DNA of 64,000 nucleotides, from assembly GCA_945948555.1 (NCBI GenBank), contig CAMFBM010000006.1, forward strand, positions 1 through 64,000, given 5' to 3'. Source of the stretch: an uncultured Bacteroidales bacterium (GTDB lineage Bacteria > Bacteroidota > Bacteroidia > Bacteroidales > UBA932). Numbering within the stretch: position 1 is the first letter of the stretch; the number at the start of each line of letters is the position of its first letter. The translations under genes were made by a program, and so were the position numbers. Of this stretch, positions 1 through 8,657 are shown piece after piece. The notes beneath the pieces are model-generated. The model ran no database searches, was not told where the DNA came from, and saw only the letters and a program-made list of their open reading frames with translations.

Positions 1-50
1 CCTCACTGACAGAGCCAGAATCTGTAGTGCTACCATTACACCATATCTCA
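1..50 (-). tRNA. tRNA-Gln (CUG anticodon), 3' part outside the window
   Basis: Read on the minus strand, the 5' end of a tRNA is visible. It shows a D-arm (GGTGTAATGGTAGCAC), then an anticodon stem ACAGA/TCTGT around the loop TTCTGGC, giving anticodon CUG for glutamine codon CAG. The variable loop begins just before the window edge, so the T-arm and 3' acceptor strand are missing here. The 5' end is placed at base 50 from the acceptor-stem start TGAGATA. The amino-acid identity is read directly from the anticodon. Confidence 0.85.
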
Positions 51-167
51 ATATTTTTCCCCTCCTACGACTTTTCTTTGAAAGGTCCCGGCCAGGTCGT
101 TTTCCAAAAGGGATTGCAAAGGTACAAAGGTTTTGTTAAATAGCAAATTTTTTCGAGATTTTTTCTC

Positions 168-647
168 CTATTTTTTGAGAAGAACGGTTGCAAAGACCTC
201 GCATCCCTCACAACGGCCGACAAAACCCAGCCTTTCCGTTGTGGTTGCCTTGACAGAGACACTTGTCATCTGTACCTCCATCAGACTGGAAAGAGTCTCG
301 CGCATCCTTGTAATGTAGGGGGAAAGTTTCGGGCTTTGCAGGGCAATTGTGATGTCGGCATTTCCCACCTGCCAACCGAGTCCCTTGACGAGTTTCATTG
401 TACGCTGCAGAAGGATTTTGCTGTCAATCCCTTTGAATTCCTCGGATGTGTCCGGAAAATGTTTTCCGATATCTCCTAGTGCAAGTGCTCCGAGCAATGC
501 ATCACATAGAGCGTGAATGGCCACGTCCCCGTCGGAATGTGCCACGCATCCGAGATGGCTCTCAATGCGGATGCCGCCAAGAAAGAGAGGCAGGCCGGGC
601 TCAAGGGCGTGTACGTCATAGCCGTTGCCGATTCTGAAATCTTCCAT
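168..647 (-). CDS. ispF: 2-C-methyl-D-erythritol 2,4-cyclodiphosphate synthase
   Basis: A protein of 159 residues, the usual IspF length. IspF is a cytoplasmic trimer that cyclises CDP-methylerythritol 2-phosphate to MEcPP in the non-mevalonate isoprenoid pathway. The N-terminus RIGNGYDVHAL carries the metal-binding D-x-H pair. HSDGDVAIHALCDALLGA supplies the third metal ligand and the active-site loop, and the C-terminal KATTTERLGFVGRCEG is the family signature around the conserved Thr-Thr-Glu. The start at 647 is the only Met in front of the first beta strand. It is transcribed toward the tRNA, away from the gene at 719, and no other pathway gene lies nearby. Confidence 0.95.
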   Translation of the reverse strand: MEDFRIGNGYDVHALEPGLPLFLGGIRIESHLGCVAHSDGDVAIHALCDALLGALALGDIGKHFPDTSEEFKGIDSKILLQRTMKLVKGLGWQVGNADITIALQSPKLSPYITRMRETLSSLMEVQMTSVSVKATTTERLGFVGRCEGCEVFATVLLKK

Positions 648-682
648 ATTCTTATTTTTCTACAATTATAACATAAATTTGT

Positions 683-690
683 TAAATTTG
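683..690 (+). promoter_or_regulatory. Possible -7 box (TAAATTTG) ahead of the 719 gene
   Basis: TAAATTTG fits the Bacteroidetes -7 consensus TAnnTTTG and lies 28 bases before the start codon at 719. A second match sits at 674-681. No good TTTG -33 element is seen at the usual 19-21 base distance, so this is a weak call. Confidence 0.4.
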
Positions 691-718
691 CAGTTTGACT
701 TTGAAAAAAGAATAGGTT

Positions 719-1024
719 ATGGGATTCAATTTCGGCTTTTTCGGCACTCCCGAACATCGGGTGTTCAAATACAGACCCCGCTACTATGATGAGGAGAAGG
801 AGGCCCTGAAGGAGAAGTTCGGCGAGGTTGACGGCACTGCGGACAGGGAGGGAGCAAAGCCCTACATCCCCGGCAGCATCGTCAAGGGCAGTTTCCGTGA
901 TGGTAAATATCAGCAGACCCGTCCTGGAGCGACAAGAGCCCAGAAGATTATTGGCATGATCGGAATGGTGCTCGTTTTCGTCGTCATCATCTTCATTGCC
1001 CGTATGTATTCCCTTCTGTGGTAA
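719..1024 (+). CDS. Small conserved protein with C-terminal membrane helix
   Basis: A 101-residue protein whose family I cannot name with certainty; similar small proteins are common in Bacteroidetes. Residues 1-75 are charged and probably cytoplasmic (RYYDEEKEALKEKF). Residues about 78-97 (IIGMIGMVLVFVVIIFIARM) form one hydrophobic helix, so it is likely a tail-anchored or single-pass inner-membrane protein. It lies 56 bases upstream of mutL on the same strand and may share its transcript. No catalytic motif is visible and no function is proposed. Confidence 0.7.
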   Translation: MGFNFGFFGTPEHRVFKYRPRYYDEEKEALKEKFGEVDGTADREGAKPYIPGSIVKGSFRDGKYQQTRPGATRAQKIIGMIGMVLVFVVIIFIARMYSLLW

Positions 1025-1080
1025 TTCGCAAAAAGGACTGTCCCGAAGAAGAGTAGATAACATTTGCGAAATTTTTGAGA

Positions 1081-2979
1081 ATGGATATAAGAATATTGCC
1101 TTCAAATGTCGCCAACGCGATAGCTGCGGGAGAGGTCGTTCAGCGTCCGGCATCTGTGGTCAAGGAGTTGGTTGAGAATGCGGTGGATGCAGGGGCGACC
1201 CAGGTGACCGTTGTGATAAGGGATGCAGGAAGGACTTTGATACAGGTGATTGACAACGGTTGTGGAATGTCTCCTGACGATGCCGTACTCTGTTTTGAGA
1301 GACACGCAACCTCCAAAATAGCTTCCGCAGACGACCTGATGGACATCACAACCTTTGGATTCCGGGGAGAGGCCCTGGCATCGATTGCGGCAGTTGCCGA
1401 GGTGACGCTCCGAACAAGGCGTGAGGAGGATGAACTGGGCTGCCAGGTGCAGTTCGCCGATTCGGTGCATTGCTCGACAGAACCTGTTTCGGTGCCGAAG
1501 GGGTCTAATTTCCAAGTGAGAAACCTGTTCTACAATGTTCCGGCCAGACGAAAGTTCCTCAAGTCGGACAACGTGGAATTCAAACACATAGTCTCCGAAT
1601 TTACCCGAGTCGCGCTCACAAGGCCGGACATAGGTTTTTCCTTGTCGCACAATGACAGGGATGTTTTTGTCTTGAAGCCAGCCAAGTCGTTGAAATTCAG
1701 AATACAGGACCTTCTGGGCACCAATGCCGTCAATGAAGTGGTGGACATCAGTGTGGAGACCTCGGTGGTGACTTTGACAGGATATGTAGGCAGACCGGAT
1801 CTTGCGAAGAAGAGCCTGGGGAACCAGTATTTCTTTGTGAACGGAAGGTATTTCAGAAGTCCTTACCTCCACAAGGCCGTGATGAAAGGCTACGAGAACC
1901 TGATCCCGGAAGGTGTGACCCCGTCATATTTCCTTTATCTTGAGGTGGATCCGCATACGGTCGATGTCAACATACACCCGACCAAGACGGAAATCAAATT
2001 CGAGGACGAGAGTGTCATATTTCAGATAATATATGCTGGAATAAGGGAAACTCTCGGCAAGAACTCCTTTGCCGGTGGAATGGATTTCGACAGGGACGGA
2101 GCTCCGCAGATACCTGTCTTCACAAAGAATTTTGAGGAGTTCCATCCTGTGACGGAGCCATCCGTGGGACTGGATCCGACATTCAATCCGTTTGAGAATG
2201 ACGGTTTCCCTCAGGAAGGTATGTTCTTTGCCCCCCAGAATGTAACTTCAGGACAACCTTCCGAAGGCTTTCCTTCCGGAGACCTCCCGTCAGGAGATTA
2301 TCAGAAGAACAGTTTCCCGTCTGACGGTGTGGCTCCCGCGTCCTATGGCGGCACATCCTCCTTCGTCTCCCGCGACCAGAACTACGGCAAACTTTTTGAG
2401 GAAAGGACGCTCCCGACAAAGGCTGTTCTCGTGGTGCAGGACAGGTATATCCTGACATCCGTAAAGTCCGGAGTGCTTGTCATAAATGTTCGAAGGGCAA
2501 GGGAACGCATTCTGTATGAGCGTTTTCTGAGCATTTTGTCCAAGAATGGACACCAGACCCAGACTACACTTTTCCCAGTGACGGTTCAGGTGGGAGTAGA
2601 GAACATGATGCTTTTCAAGGAACATTCCGACCTGCTTTCCTCTCTTGGCTTTGACATAACTCCTTTCGGGAATGACACGGTCGTGGTCAACGGGGTCCCC
2701 GAAGGGTATTCCGCAGAGCCCGGTAAGGTGCAGACTATGGTTGGTGACCTGATGCTTGCCCTTTCGGATGACCACACGTCACTTGGAGCGATGATGGTCT
2801 CCTCCATGGCTGAAAAATTTGCCCGTCTCGGAGCTTCCTCCAGTGATGGCATACCGTCCGGGATTGAGGCTCAGAGACTGATAGACAGTTTGTTCGCCTG
2901 TGAAAATGCCGAATACACCAGTTCGGGACACAAAATACTGTCGCTTCTGGCGACTGAGGAATTGGAAAAGAGATTTTAA
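1081..2979 (+). CDS. mutL: DNA mismatch repair protein MutL, endonuclease motif degenerate
   Basis: A 632-residue MutL, which couples MutS mismatch recognition to strand removal. The GHKL ATPase domain is intact: NAIAAGEVVQRPASVVKELVENAVDAG with the catalytic Glu, DNGCGM, and TFGFRGEALASIAAV. A Gly/Ser/Pro-rich linker with short repeats (SEGFPSGDLPSGDY) covers about residues 370-440, and the dimerisation domain follows. In many MutL proteins that domain carries DQHxxHER; here residues 469-476 read NVRRARER, so the Asp and His metal ligands are absent although ERILYER is kept. The start is ATG 1081; an in-frame TTG six bases earlier is less likely. The stop is one base ahead of the rhomboid gene, suggesting co-translation. 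Confidence 0.93.
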   Translation: MDIRILPSNVANAIAAGEVVQRPASVVKELVENAVDAGATQVTVVIRDAGRTLIQVIDNGCGMSPDDAVLCFERHATSKIASADDLMDITTFGFRGEALASIAAVAEVTLRTRREEDELGCQVQFADSVHCSTEPVSVPKGSNFQVRNLFYNVPARRKFLKSDNVEFKHIVSEFTRVALTRPDIGFSLSHNDRDVFVLKPAKSLKFRIQDLLGTNAVNEVVDISVETSVVTLTGYVGRPDLAKKSLGNQYFFVNGRYFRSPYLHKAVMKGYENLIPEGVTPSYFLYLEVDPHTVDVNIHPTKTEIKFEDESVIFQIIYAGIRETLGKNSFAGGMDFDRDGAPQIPVFTKNFEEFHPVTEPSVGLDPTFNPFENDGFPQEGMFFAPQNVTSGQPSEGFPSGDLPSGDYQKNSFPSDGVAPASYGGTSSFVSRDQNYGKLFEERTLPTKAVLVVQDRYILTSVKSGVLVINVRRARERILYERFLSILSKNGHQTQTTLFPVTVQVGVENMMLFKEHSDLLSSLGFDITPFGNDTVVVNGVPEGYSAEPGKVQTMVGDLMLALSDDHTSLGAMMVSSMAEKFARLGASSSDGIPSGIEAQRLIDSLFACENAEYTSSGHKILSLLATEELEKRF

Positions 2980-2980
2980 T

Positions 2981-3670
2981 ATGACATATTATCAAAACAG
3001 GGGAGGCTTTCTGAGTTCCTGGCCTCCGGTGACAAAGAGCATTATCATCATCAATGTCCTTGTGATGATTATGACATCGTTGAACGAGGAATTTATGACC
3101 TCCACCTTTGCGCTGTTCTACCCGACTTCGCAGTATTTCAGACCATGGCAGGTCATCACCCATATGTTCATGCACGGAGGCTTCTGGCATCTGTTCTTCA
3201 ATATGTACACACTCTTCATCTTCGGAAGTGTGCTTGAACGCGTCTGGGGCGGAAAGAAGTTCCTGCTGTTCTATTTTGTGACAGGTCTCGGAGCAGCAGC
3301 CCTTCATACCGGGGTGCAATGGATTGAAGCACAGCATTATATCTCGCAGATTGCCGAAGGGAATGCAATGGCAGCAAAGGCCTACGCCATTCTGAAGGTG
3401 ACCCCGACGGTCGGAGCCTCAGGAGCAATATACGGTCTGCTCATAGGATATGCCCTCCTGTTCCCGGATTCGGTACTGACCTTGATCTTCCCTCCGATTT
3501 CATTGAAAGCCAAATGGTTTGTTCTCATCTTCGCTGCAATTGAACTCCTCACAGGAGTCTTCAGCCTGAATGACGGAGTCGCCCATTTCGCCCACCTCGG
3601 AGGAATGCTTTTCGGCTGGTTGCTGATACTCTACTGGAAGAAGAAACACAAATTATATCAGCACGAATAG
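2981..3670 (+). CDS. Rhomboid family intramembrane serine protease
   Basis: A 229-residue multi-pass membrane protein that cleaves substrates within the inner membrane. The catalytic serine is in GASGAIYGLL (residues about 146-155) and the histidine in VAHFAHLGGMLFGW near the C-terminus. HMFMHGGFWHLFFNMYTLFIFG carries the HxxxN oxyanion-region motif of helix 2. A loop of about 35 residues between helices 3 and 4 (GVQWIEAQHYISQIAEGNAM) is longer than in GlpG. ATG 2981 is chosen because it follows the mutL stop by one base and begins the natural N-terminus MTYYQNRGGF. The EEP gene starts directly after its stop codon, so mutL, this gene and EEP look like one operon. Confidence 0.92.
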   Translation: MTYYQNRGGFLSSWPPVTKSIIIINVLVMIMTSLNEEFMTSTFALFYPTSQYFRPWQVITHMFMHGGFWHLFFNMYTLFIFGSVLERVWGGKKFLLFYFVTGLGAAALHTGVQWIEAQHYISQIAEGNAMAAKAYAILKVTPTVGASGAIYGLLIGYALLFPDSVLTLIFPPISLKAKWFVLIFAAIELLTGVFSLNDGVAHFAHLGGMLFGWLLILYWKKKHKLYQHE

Positions 3671-4780
3671 ATGCCCCGCAAGCAAAAAGGCAGGAAGAGG
3701 AAAAGCGTCCGTAAGATGCTGACGTTCACAGGCTTCACCGCAAGGGTAATGATGTCTGTGATGGCAGCTCTCCTATTGCTCTCCTTTCTTGCCCTGGTGG
3801 CCAATCCCGCCAGGGTCTGGTTCTTCACCCTTTTCGGGCTGCTTTTCATTCCGCTTCTCATCGTTAATTTCCTCCTTCTGCTCTGGGCCCTGAAACGCCG
3901 TTCCAAAACCTTCGTGATTCCCCTGGTGGCAATCCTTCCTTCTTTTTTCTTTATAGGTGACTATTTCAGGGTATCCGGGACTCCGGACCTCCAGCCATCC
4001 CGGGATTCCTCCCTCAAGATTGTCTCCTACAATATCGGGCGCTTCCGTCAGGGGAGCAAAGAGTTCAAGGACAGGGATTTGTGCATTGATTCCCTTTTTG
4101 CCTTCCTAAACCGTCAGGATGCCGACGTCATCTGCCTCCAGGAGTTTTACATCAAGGATCTGAACCGTCTCAAACCATTCTTGTCCAAGCATTTAAAAGG
4201 CTACAAGGCCGAGTATTTCCTTTTCGATTCCCGGTACGGCAATTTCGGTAACATCACGTTGAGCAAACTGCCTGTAATCGGCAAGGGAGTCATCAGGTTT
4301 GACGGCAGCGCGAACCTCTCCCTCTTCACCGACCACCGCTACAAGGACAGGAAAATCAGGATATACAATTGTCATTTTGAGAGTTACAACATTTCCCTGA
4401 CCGGTCTGCTACGTTCCGTCCTCAATAGGAACAAGGACGAAATAATGGTAGTCGAAAAGAAGATGGAATCAGGCATAAAACGCCGCCCAAAGCAGGTGCA
4501 GCAGGTCCTGGAGCACATCGCCGCCTCCCCGTTGGAGGCCATTGTCTGCGGCGACTTCAACGACAATCCGATGTCCTACACCTACACCAAACTGATGAAG
4601 GGACGCAAGGACACCTTCAGAGAAGCCGGCAGAGGGTTTTCTGCTACCTACAAACTTCTCTGGCCCTTTGTGCGCATAGACTATATTCTCTGCCCCGACG
4701 AGATGGCACCCTGTCTCCACACCACGCCGAGAGTACCGTTCTCCGACCACTATCCCGTTGTCGCAACTATTGGTTGGTAA
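3671..4780 (+). CDS. Membrane-anchored endonuclease/exonuclease/phosphatase family protein
   Basis: A protein of 369 residues. The N-terminus is basic (PRKQKGRKRKSVRK), followed by three hydrophobic segments within about residues 20-105, and then an EEP (DNase I-like) domain. Its metal and catalytic residues are recognisable: SYNIGRF, CLQEFY with the metal Glu, CGDFNDNP with Asp and Asn, and the terminal SDHYPVVATI with the Asp-His pair. The family includes nucleases, inositol phosphatases and sphingomyelinases, and the substrate cannot be read from the sequence. The domain probably faces the periplasm. ATG 3671 abuts the rhomboid stop with no gap, which implies translational coupling. Confidence 0.88.
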   Translation: MPRKQKGRKRKSVRKMLTFTGFTARVMMSVMAALLLLSFLALVANPARVWFFTLFGLLFIPLLIVNFLLLLWALKRRSKTFVIPLVAILPSFFFIGDYFRVSGTPDLQPSRDSSLKIVSYNIGRFRQGSKEFKDRDLCIDSLFAFLNRQDADVICLQEFYIKDLNRLKPFLSKHLKGYKAEYFLFDSRYGNFGNITLSKLPVIGKGVIRFDGSANLSLFTDHRYKDRKIRIYNCHFESYNISLTGLLRSVLNRNKDEIMVVEKKMESGIKRRPKQVQQVLEHIAASPLEAIVCGDFNDNPMSYTYTKLMKGRKDTFREAGRGFSATYKLLWPFVRIDYILCPDEMAPCLHTTPRVPFSDHYPVVATIGW

Positions 4781-4816
4781 ATGTGGAAATATTTAATATT
4801 CAGGAATATATAAAAT

Positions 4817-5458
4817 ATGAAATATATGGATCTGGGAAATATTCAAAAGTCTGAGATAGACAGTGCAGTCGAAGTCCTGAGGAAAGGAGGACTGATTCTG
4901 TACCCGACCGACACCGTCTGGGGAATAGGTTGTGACGCAACGTCACCACAGGCGGTCGCAAAGGTTTTCGCGCTGAAGCGCAGGAGTGACAGCAAATCGC
5001 TTGTGCTGCTTGCCGACAGTCTGGATATGGTGGCCCGCTATGTGCGGGAAATCCCGGAAATGGCCGTCCAGCTGGTCGAAGTGAACGACAAGCCTATGAC
5101 CATAATATATCCGGGTGCCCTCAGTGGTCCTGGACCTTTGCAGGACGGCACCCTTCCTCCTGCTGACAGGAACTGCTTGGCTTTCAATACTGTAGCAGAG
5201 GATGGGACCGTCGGTATCCGAATCCCGATGTCAGACTTCTGCAAAGTTCTGGTCAGGCGTCTTGGTCGACCTCTGGTTTCCACCTCTGCAAACATTTCCG
5301 GGGAGAGAACCCCGTCGAAATTTACTGAAATCTCTGAAGAAATCAAATCCGGAGTTGACTATGTGACCGACACCTCAATCGACTGTGAATCAACCGGCAA
5401 ACCCTCCTCAATCATCAAGGTCGGCCTGGATTACACCGTCAAAATCATCCGGGAGTAA
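4817..5458 (+). CDS. tsaC: L-threonylcarbamoyladenylate synthase (Sua5/YrdC/YwlC family)
   Basis: A 213-residue YrdC-domain protein. It makes threonylcarbamoyl-AMP from threonine, bicarbonate and ATP, the first step of the t6A37 modification of ANN-decoding tRNAs. The N-terminal GGLILYPTDTVWGIGCDA is the family signature with the threonine and ATP contacts. KRRSDSKSLVLLADS, VGIRIPMSDFC and PLVSTSANISGE follow in the expected order. It lacks the extra C-terminal Sua5 domain, so it is the short TsaC form. It starts 36 bases behind the EEP gene and may be the last cistron of the mutL-rhomboid-EEP run. Confidence 0.94.
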   Translation: MKYMDLGNIQKSEIDSAVEVLRKGGLILYPTDTVWGIGCDATSPQAVAKVFALKRRSDSKSLVLLADSLDMVARYVREIPEMAVQLVEVNDKPMTIIYPGALSGPGPLQDGTLPPADRNCLAFNTVAEDGTVGIRIPMSDFCKVLVRRLGRPLVSTSANISGERTPSKFTEISEEIKSGVDYVTDTSIDCESTGKPSSIIKVGLDYTVKIIRE

Positions 5459-5622
5459 GACAGCCATTGGGCATCCTGAGCTGTCTGATTGTCTCCTGAG
5501 AAATTATGTCCCGGGCATTTTTCAGTTTGTCAGTCTTGATGATTTTGCGTATCTTTTAAAGTATCCGGAAAAGGACTGTCTAAATAACTGAAATAATACT
5601 GTCTAAATAACCAATATTATAT

Positions 5623-7170
5623 ATGAGACTTCACGACAAGAAAATGCTTCTGACACTCTCGCCGCTTGCGCTGGCAGCGGTGGGTTGTGCTCAGGCGGAG
5701 GATGAGCAAAGGCCGAATGTGCTGCTGATTGTGGCGGATGACCTCGGAATGGGTGACCTGGGCGCTTACGGGGCCACTGAAATCAGGACTCCTAACATCG
5801 ATTCCCTGGCAGGGAACGGAATCCGGTTCACGGATGGTTACGCCACTTCGGCGACTTCGACACCAAGCCGTTATGCTATGTTCACAGGACTGTATCCGTG
5901 GAGGAATGCTGATGCCAAGATTCTTCCGGGGGATGCTCCGCTTCTGATTCCTACGGACATACCTACAATGCCGAAGATGTTCCAGGCCGCGGGCTACAAC
6001 ACTGCTGCGATTGGGAAATGGCATCTCGGAATGGGAGATGGCAATACTGACTGGAACAAGGAAATTGTGCCAAGTGCCAATACCGTCGGGTTCGACACTA
6101 CCTGCCTGATTGCCGCTACCAATGACAGGGTTCCGACTGTCTATGTCAAGAACGGGTTTGTGGAGGGGCTTGATCCTGAGGACCCGATTTATGTCAGTTA
6201 TAAGAAAAATTTTGAGGGTGAACCTACTGCACTTTCCAATCCTGAGCTGATGAAGATGAAGTGGGATCACGGACACAACAATTCAGTTGTGAACGGGATT
6301 CCGAGGATTGGTTTTATGAAAGGCGGTCAGAAAGCCAGATGGGTGGACGAGGACATGGCGGACTATTTTGTCGGCCAGGTGAAATCCTTCATTGATGCCC
6401 AGTCTGCCGACAAGCCTTTCTTCCTGTATTATGGTCTGCACCAGCCTCACGTGCCGAGGGCACCCCACCAGCGTTTTGTCGGGAGTACCAATCTCGGTCC
6501 GAGGGGAGATGCCGTTGTGGAGGCTGACTGGTGCGTGGGAGAAGTTATCTCTTATCTTGACGGGAAAGGTCTGCTGGACAACACTCTTGTCATATTCACG
6601 AGCGACAACGGGCCTGTGATAAATGACGGATATTGCGATGATGCTGTGGAAAGGCTCGGCAGTCACGACCCCAAGAACGGAACCCGAGGCGGTAAATATA
6701 GCCTTTACGACGGAGGAACACATATTCCGTTGATTGTCTATTGGAAAGGCAGGATTGCCCCGATGGTTTCGGATGCTCTTGTCTCCCAGCTTGACTTTTT
6801 TGCAAGTCTTGGCAGCCTCATCGGAGGAGAGGTACCGGAAGGTATTGACAGTGAGAATCATCTTGATGCATTCCTCGGCAAAACTGGAGCAGGAAGGGAT
6901 GACATCGTGCAAGAGGCGCAGGGCAGGGTGTCTTACCGCAGTGGTAAATATGCCCTGATTCCTCCTTACAAGGGACCGCAGCGTAACATAACTCAGAATG
7001 AACTTGGAAATCTGCCTCAGTGGGGCCTTTTCGATTTGAGTACTGACCGGGGACAGCAGAATGACATCGCAGGGGAGAATCCGGAACTGGTTGACAGCCT
7101 GCGCGCTAACTTCCTTTCCATTGTCGGGGAACATTACAGTCCGATGACTCCTGAGGAGAAACTCCAATAA
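5623..7170 (+). CDS. Exported sulfatase, serine-type
   Basis: A 515-residue sulfatase. The N-terminus is a lipoprotein-like signal with Cys22 in LAAVGC, so it probably sits in the periplasm or on the outer membrane. PNVLLIVADDLGMGDLGAYG carries the two metal-binding Asp residues. Ser79-Thr-Pro-Ser-Arg83 is the S-type formylglycine site (SxPxR), which in this family is matured by a radical SAM anSME enzyme rather than the Cys-type enzyme. AIGKWHLGMG and TSDNGP complete the active site. Bacteroidales relatives remove sulfate from host glycans or carbohydrate polymers. It stands alone: no glycosidase, SusC/D pair or anSME gene is nearby, so the substrate is unknown. Confidence 0.93.
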   Translation: MRLHDKKMLLTLSPLALAAVGCAQAEDEQRPNVLLIVADDLGMGDLGAYGATEIRTPNIDSLAGNGIRFTDGYATSATSTPSRYAMFTGLYPWRNADAKILPGDAPLLIPTDIPTMPKMFQAAGYNTAAIGKWHLGMGDGNTDWNKEIVPSANTVGFDTTCLIAATNDRVPTVYVKNGFVEGLDPEDPIYVSYKKNFEGEPTALSNPELMKMKWDHGHNNSVVNGIPRIGFMKGGQKARWVDEDMADYFVGQVKSFIDAQSADKPFFLYYGLHQPHVPRAPHQRFVGSTNLGPRGDAVVEADWCVGEVISYLDGKGLLDNTLVIFTSDNGPVINDGYCDDAVERLGSHDPKNGTRGGKYSLYDGGTHIPLIVYWKGRIAPMVSDALVSQLDFFASLGSLIGGEVPEGIDSENHLDAFLGKTGAGRDDIVQEAQGRVSYRSGKYALIPPYKGPQRNITQNELGNLPQWGLFDLSTDRGQQNDIAGENPELVDSLRANFLSIVGEHYSPMTPEEKLQ

Positions 7171-7180
7171 TGGTTTTTCC

Positions 7181-8647
7181 TTATTGAAACAAAGCCCTGC
7201 TGAACGGAAGCCGGAAGTTCAGCAGGGCTTCTGTTACAGGGTGGCGAATGGAAATGCTCTCGGCATGCAGGCAGAGGCGGTGGTGGTAGGAGGCTCCGTA
7301 GAGCAAATCTCCGAGGATGGGGCAGCCCAGTCCCTCTGCAGAATGGACCCTGAGCTGGTGGGTACGGCCGGTGTGAGGGCGGAATCTGACCAGGACCAGA
7401 CTCGTTCCGGATGTTGTCGAACCTCCTGACCAAATGCCGTCAAAATGTCCTGCCGGGAAAACCTCCAGAACTTCGTAGTCAGTGATTGCCTCCTTGCCGT
7501 AGGCCTGGCTGACGATTTGCCTCGGACGGTCATTGATGTCGGGAATGAGCGGAAGGTTGATTCTACCCGAATCACCTGCCTTCAGGGAAACCCTGTTTTC
7601 CAGAATGGCGGTGTAGGTCTTCTCTACCTGACGGTTCTCGAACTGCTTCTGCAACTGCTGCTGGGCACGGAGACACTTTGCCACGAGGAGAATCCCGGAA
7701 GTGTCCATGTCAAGCCTGTGGACTGAGAAAACCTGTCCGGGGAGCCTCTCCAGTAATGATTTCTGCCCGTCTTTCCCCGGGACGCAGAGCATTCCCGCAG
7801 GTTTTGAGACGGCCATCATCCATTCGTCCTCCCAGATGATTTCCGGGATGGTTGCGTCATTGAAACCATGGGGATTTTCTGTAGGGGTTGCCCGCAGCAT
7901 CCATCTGAGAAGTGGCCCGCATTTCCCGCTGCAGGACGGTTCGAAACGGGGACCTCTGCCTTCCTCATAAAAGAACTCACCCATTGAGACTGGTTTCAGG
8001 CCGTGCGTGAAAGCATAATTCAGAAGTTTTGGGGCTGCGCAGTCGCCGGTTCCGGCAGGTGGCACAAGGTTAAGGTCTGCAAAGATTTCACCAATCGACT
8101 TTCCCGTTCCCGTAGCATCACTGACAATATATTTTGAGAAAATCCATTTCTGAAGACTGTCGGATTTTTCTTTGCGCAAGTTCTTCAGCCTGAGGATCTC
8201 GCAAGAATCAAGTGACGGGTTCTCCAGCCTTCTGTTGAGTGCTGAAATCTCTGCCTCCTCAATCTTGAAATGCCCCCGAGGTTCAAGCAGGTCAAAAATC
8301 GGTGGGACAAATCCCCTGATGCGGTTCCTCCCTCCGGCAAGTCCAGAGAATGCTGCCAGGAACATTGTTCCGTCTTCCAACCGCCTCACTACCGTTCCCT
8401 CTGCCTTGCCAATACCCTCTGTCTTGTCGACACCCTCCGTCTTGCCCACACTCTCCGTCTTGCCCACACTCTCCGTATGACCAGCTTCCTCTGCATGGCC
8501 GGCTTCCTCCACCACAAGCACCCCCAGCATTTTCTTCTCCTTGAAAAGACTCCTGAGAAAGTCATCCGAGCGGATGTCCGAAATCAGCCTCCACGAAGCC
8601 CTGACGACCTCGGGAGAAGGATTGTACCGGAATGGCGAATTGAGCAT
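7181..8647 (-). CDS. RluA-family pseudouridine synthase with large N-terminal region
   Basis: A 488-residue protein. Its C-terminal half (about residues 265-485) is an RluA-type pseudouridine synthase with the catalytic Asp in HRLDMDTSGILLVAK, preceded by VSKPAGMLCVPG and followed by VEKTYTAIL, RPRQIVSQAYGKEAITDYEVL and RPHTGRTHQLRVH. The first 260 residues are of the kind found in long Bacteroidetes RluA homologues. That region is interrupted by a six-residue tandem repeat (GKTESV-like, residues 47-84). The RNA target (rRNA or tRNA site) cannot be assigned. It faces the sulfatase gene tail to tail with ten bases between them; nth lies ten bases upstream in the same direction. Confidence 0.9.
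   Translation of the reverse strand: MLNSPFRYNPSPEVVRASWRLISDIRSDDFLRSLFKEKKMLGVLVVEEAGHAEEAGHTESVGKTESVGKTEGVDKTEGIGKAEGTVVRRLEDGTMFLAAFSGLAGGRNRIRGFVPPIFDLLEPRGHFKIEEAEISALNRRLENPSLDSCEILRLKNLRKEKSDSLQKWIFSKYIVSDATGTGKSIGEIFADLNLVPPAGTGDCAAPKLLNYAFTHGLKPVSMGEFFYEEGRGPRFEPSCSGKCGPLLRWMLRATPTENPHGFNDATIPEIIWEDEWMMAVSKPAGMLCVPGKDGQKSLLERLPGQVFSVHRLDMDTSGILLVAKCLRAQQQLQKQFENRQVEKTYTAILENRVSLKAGDSGRINLPLIPDINDRPRQIVSQAYGKEAITDYEVLEVFPAGHFDGIWSGGSTTSGTSLVLVRFRPHTGRTHQLRVHSAEGLGCPILGDLLYGASYHHRLCLHAESISIRHPVTEALLNFRLPFSRALFQ
8396..8509 (-). repeat. 18-bp tandem repeat inside the RluA-like gene
   Basis: About six head-to-tail copies of an 18-bp unit encode (E/G)-x-(A/V)-G-(H/K)-(A/T)-E-type hexapeptides, for example GKTESV GKTEGV DKTEGI. 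The reading frame stays open because the unit is a multiple of three, so unit number can change without breaking the protein. Confidence 0.9.
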
Positions 8648-8657
8648 ATCCCGGTCC

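Noticed and set aside
5459..5622. Small gene or terminator between tsaC and the sulfatase
   Set aside because: Only a weak GACAGC/GCTGTC pair and an ACTGTCTAAATAAC repeat are present, without a U-run or a credible frame.
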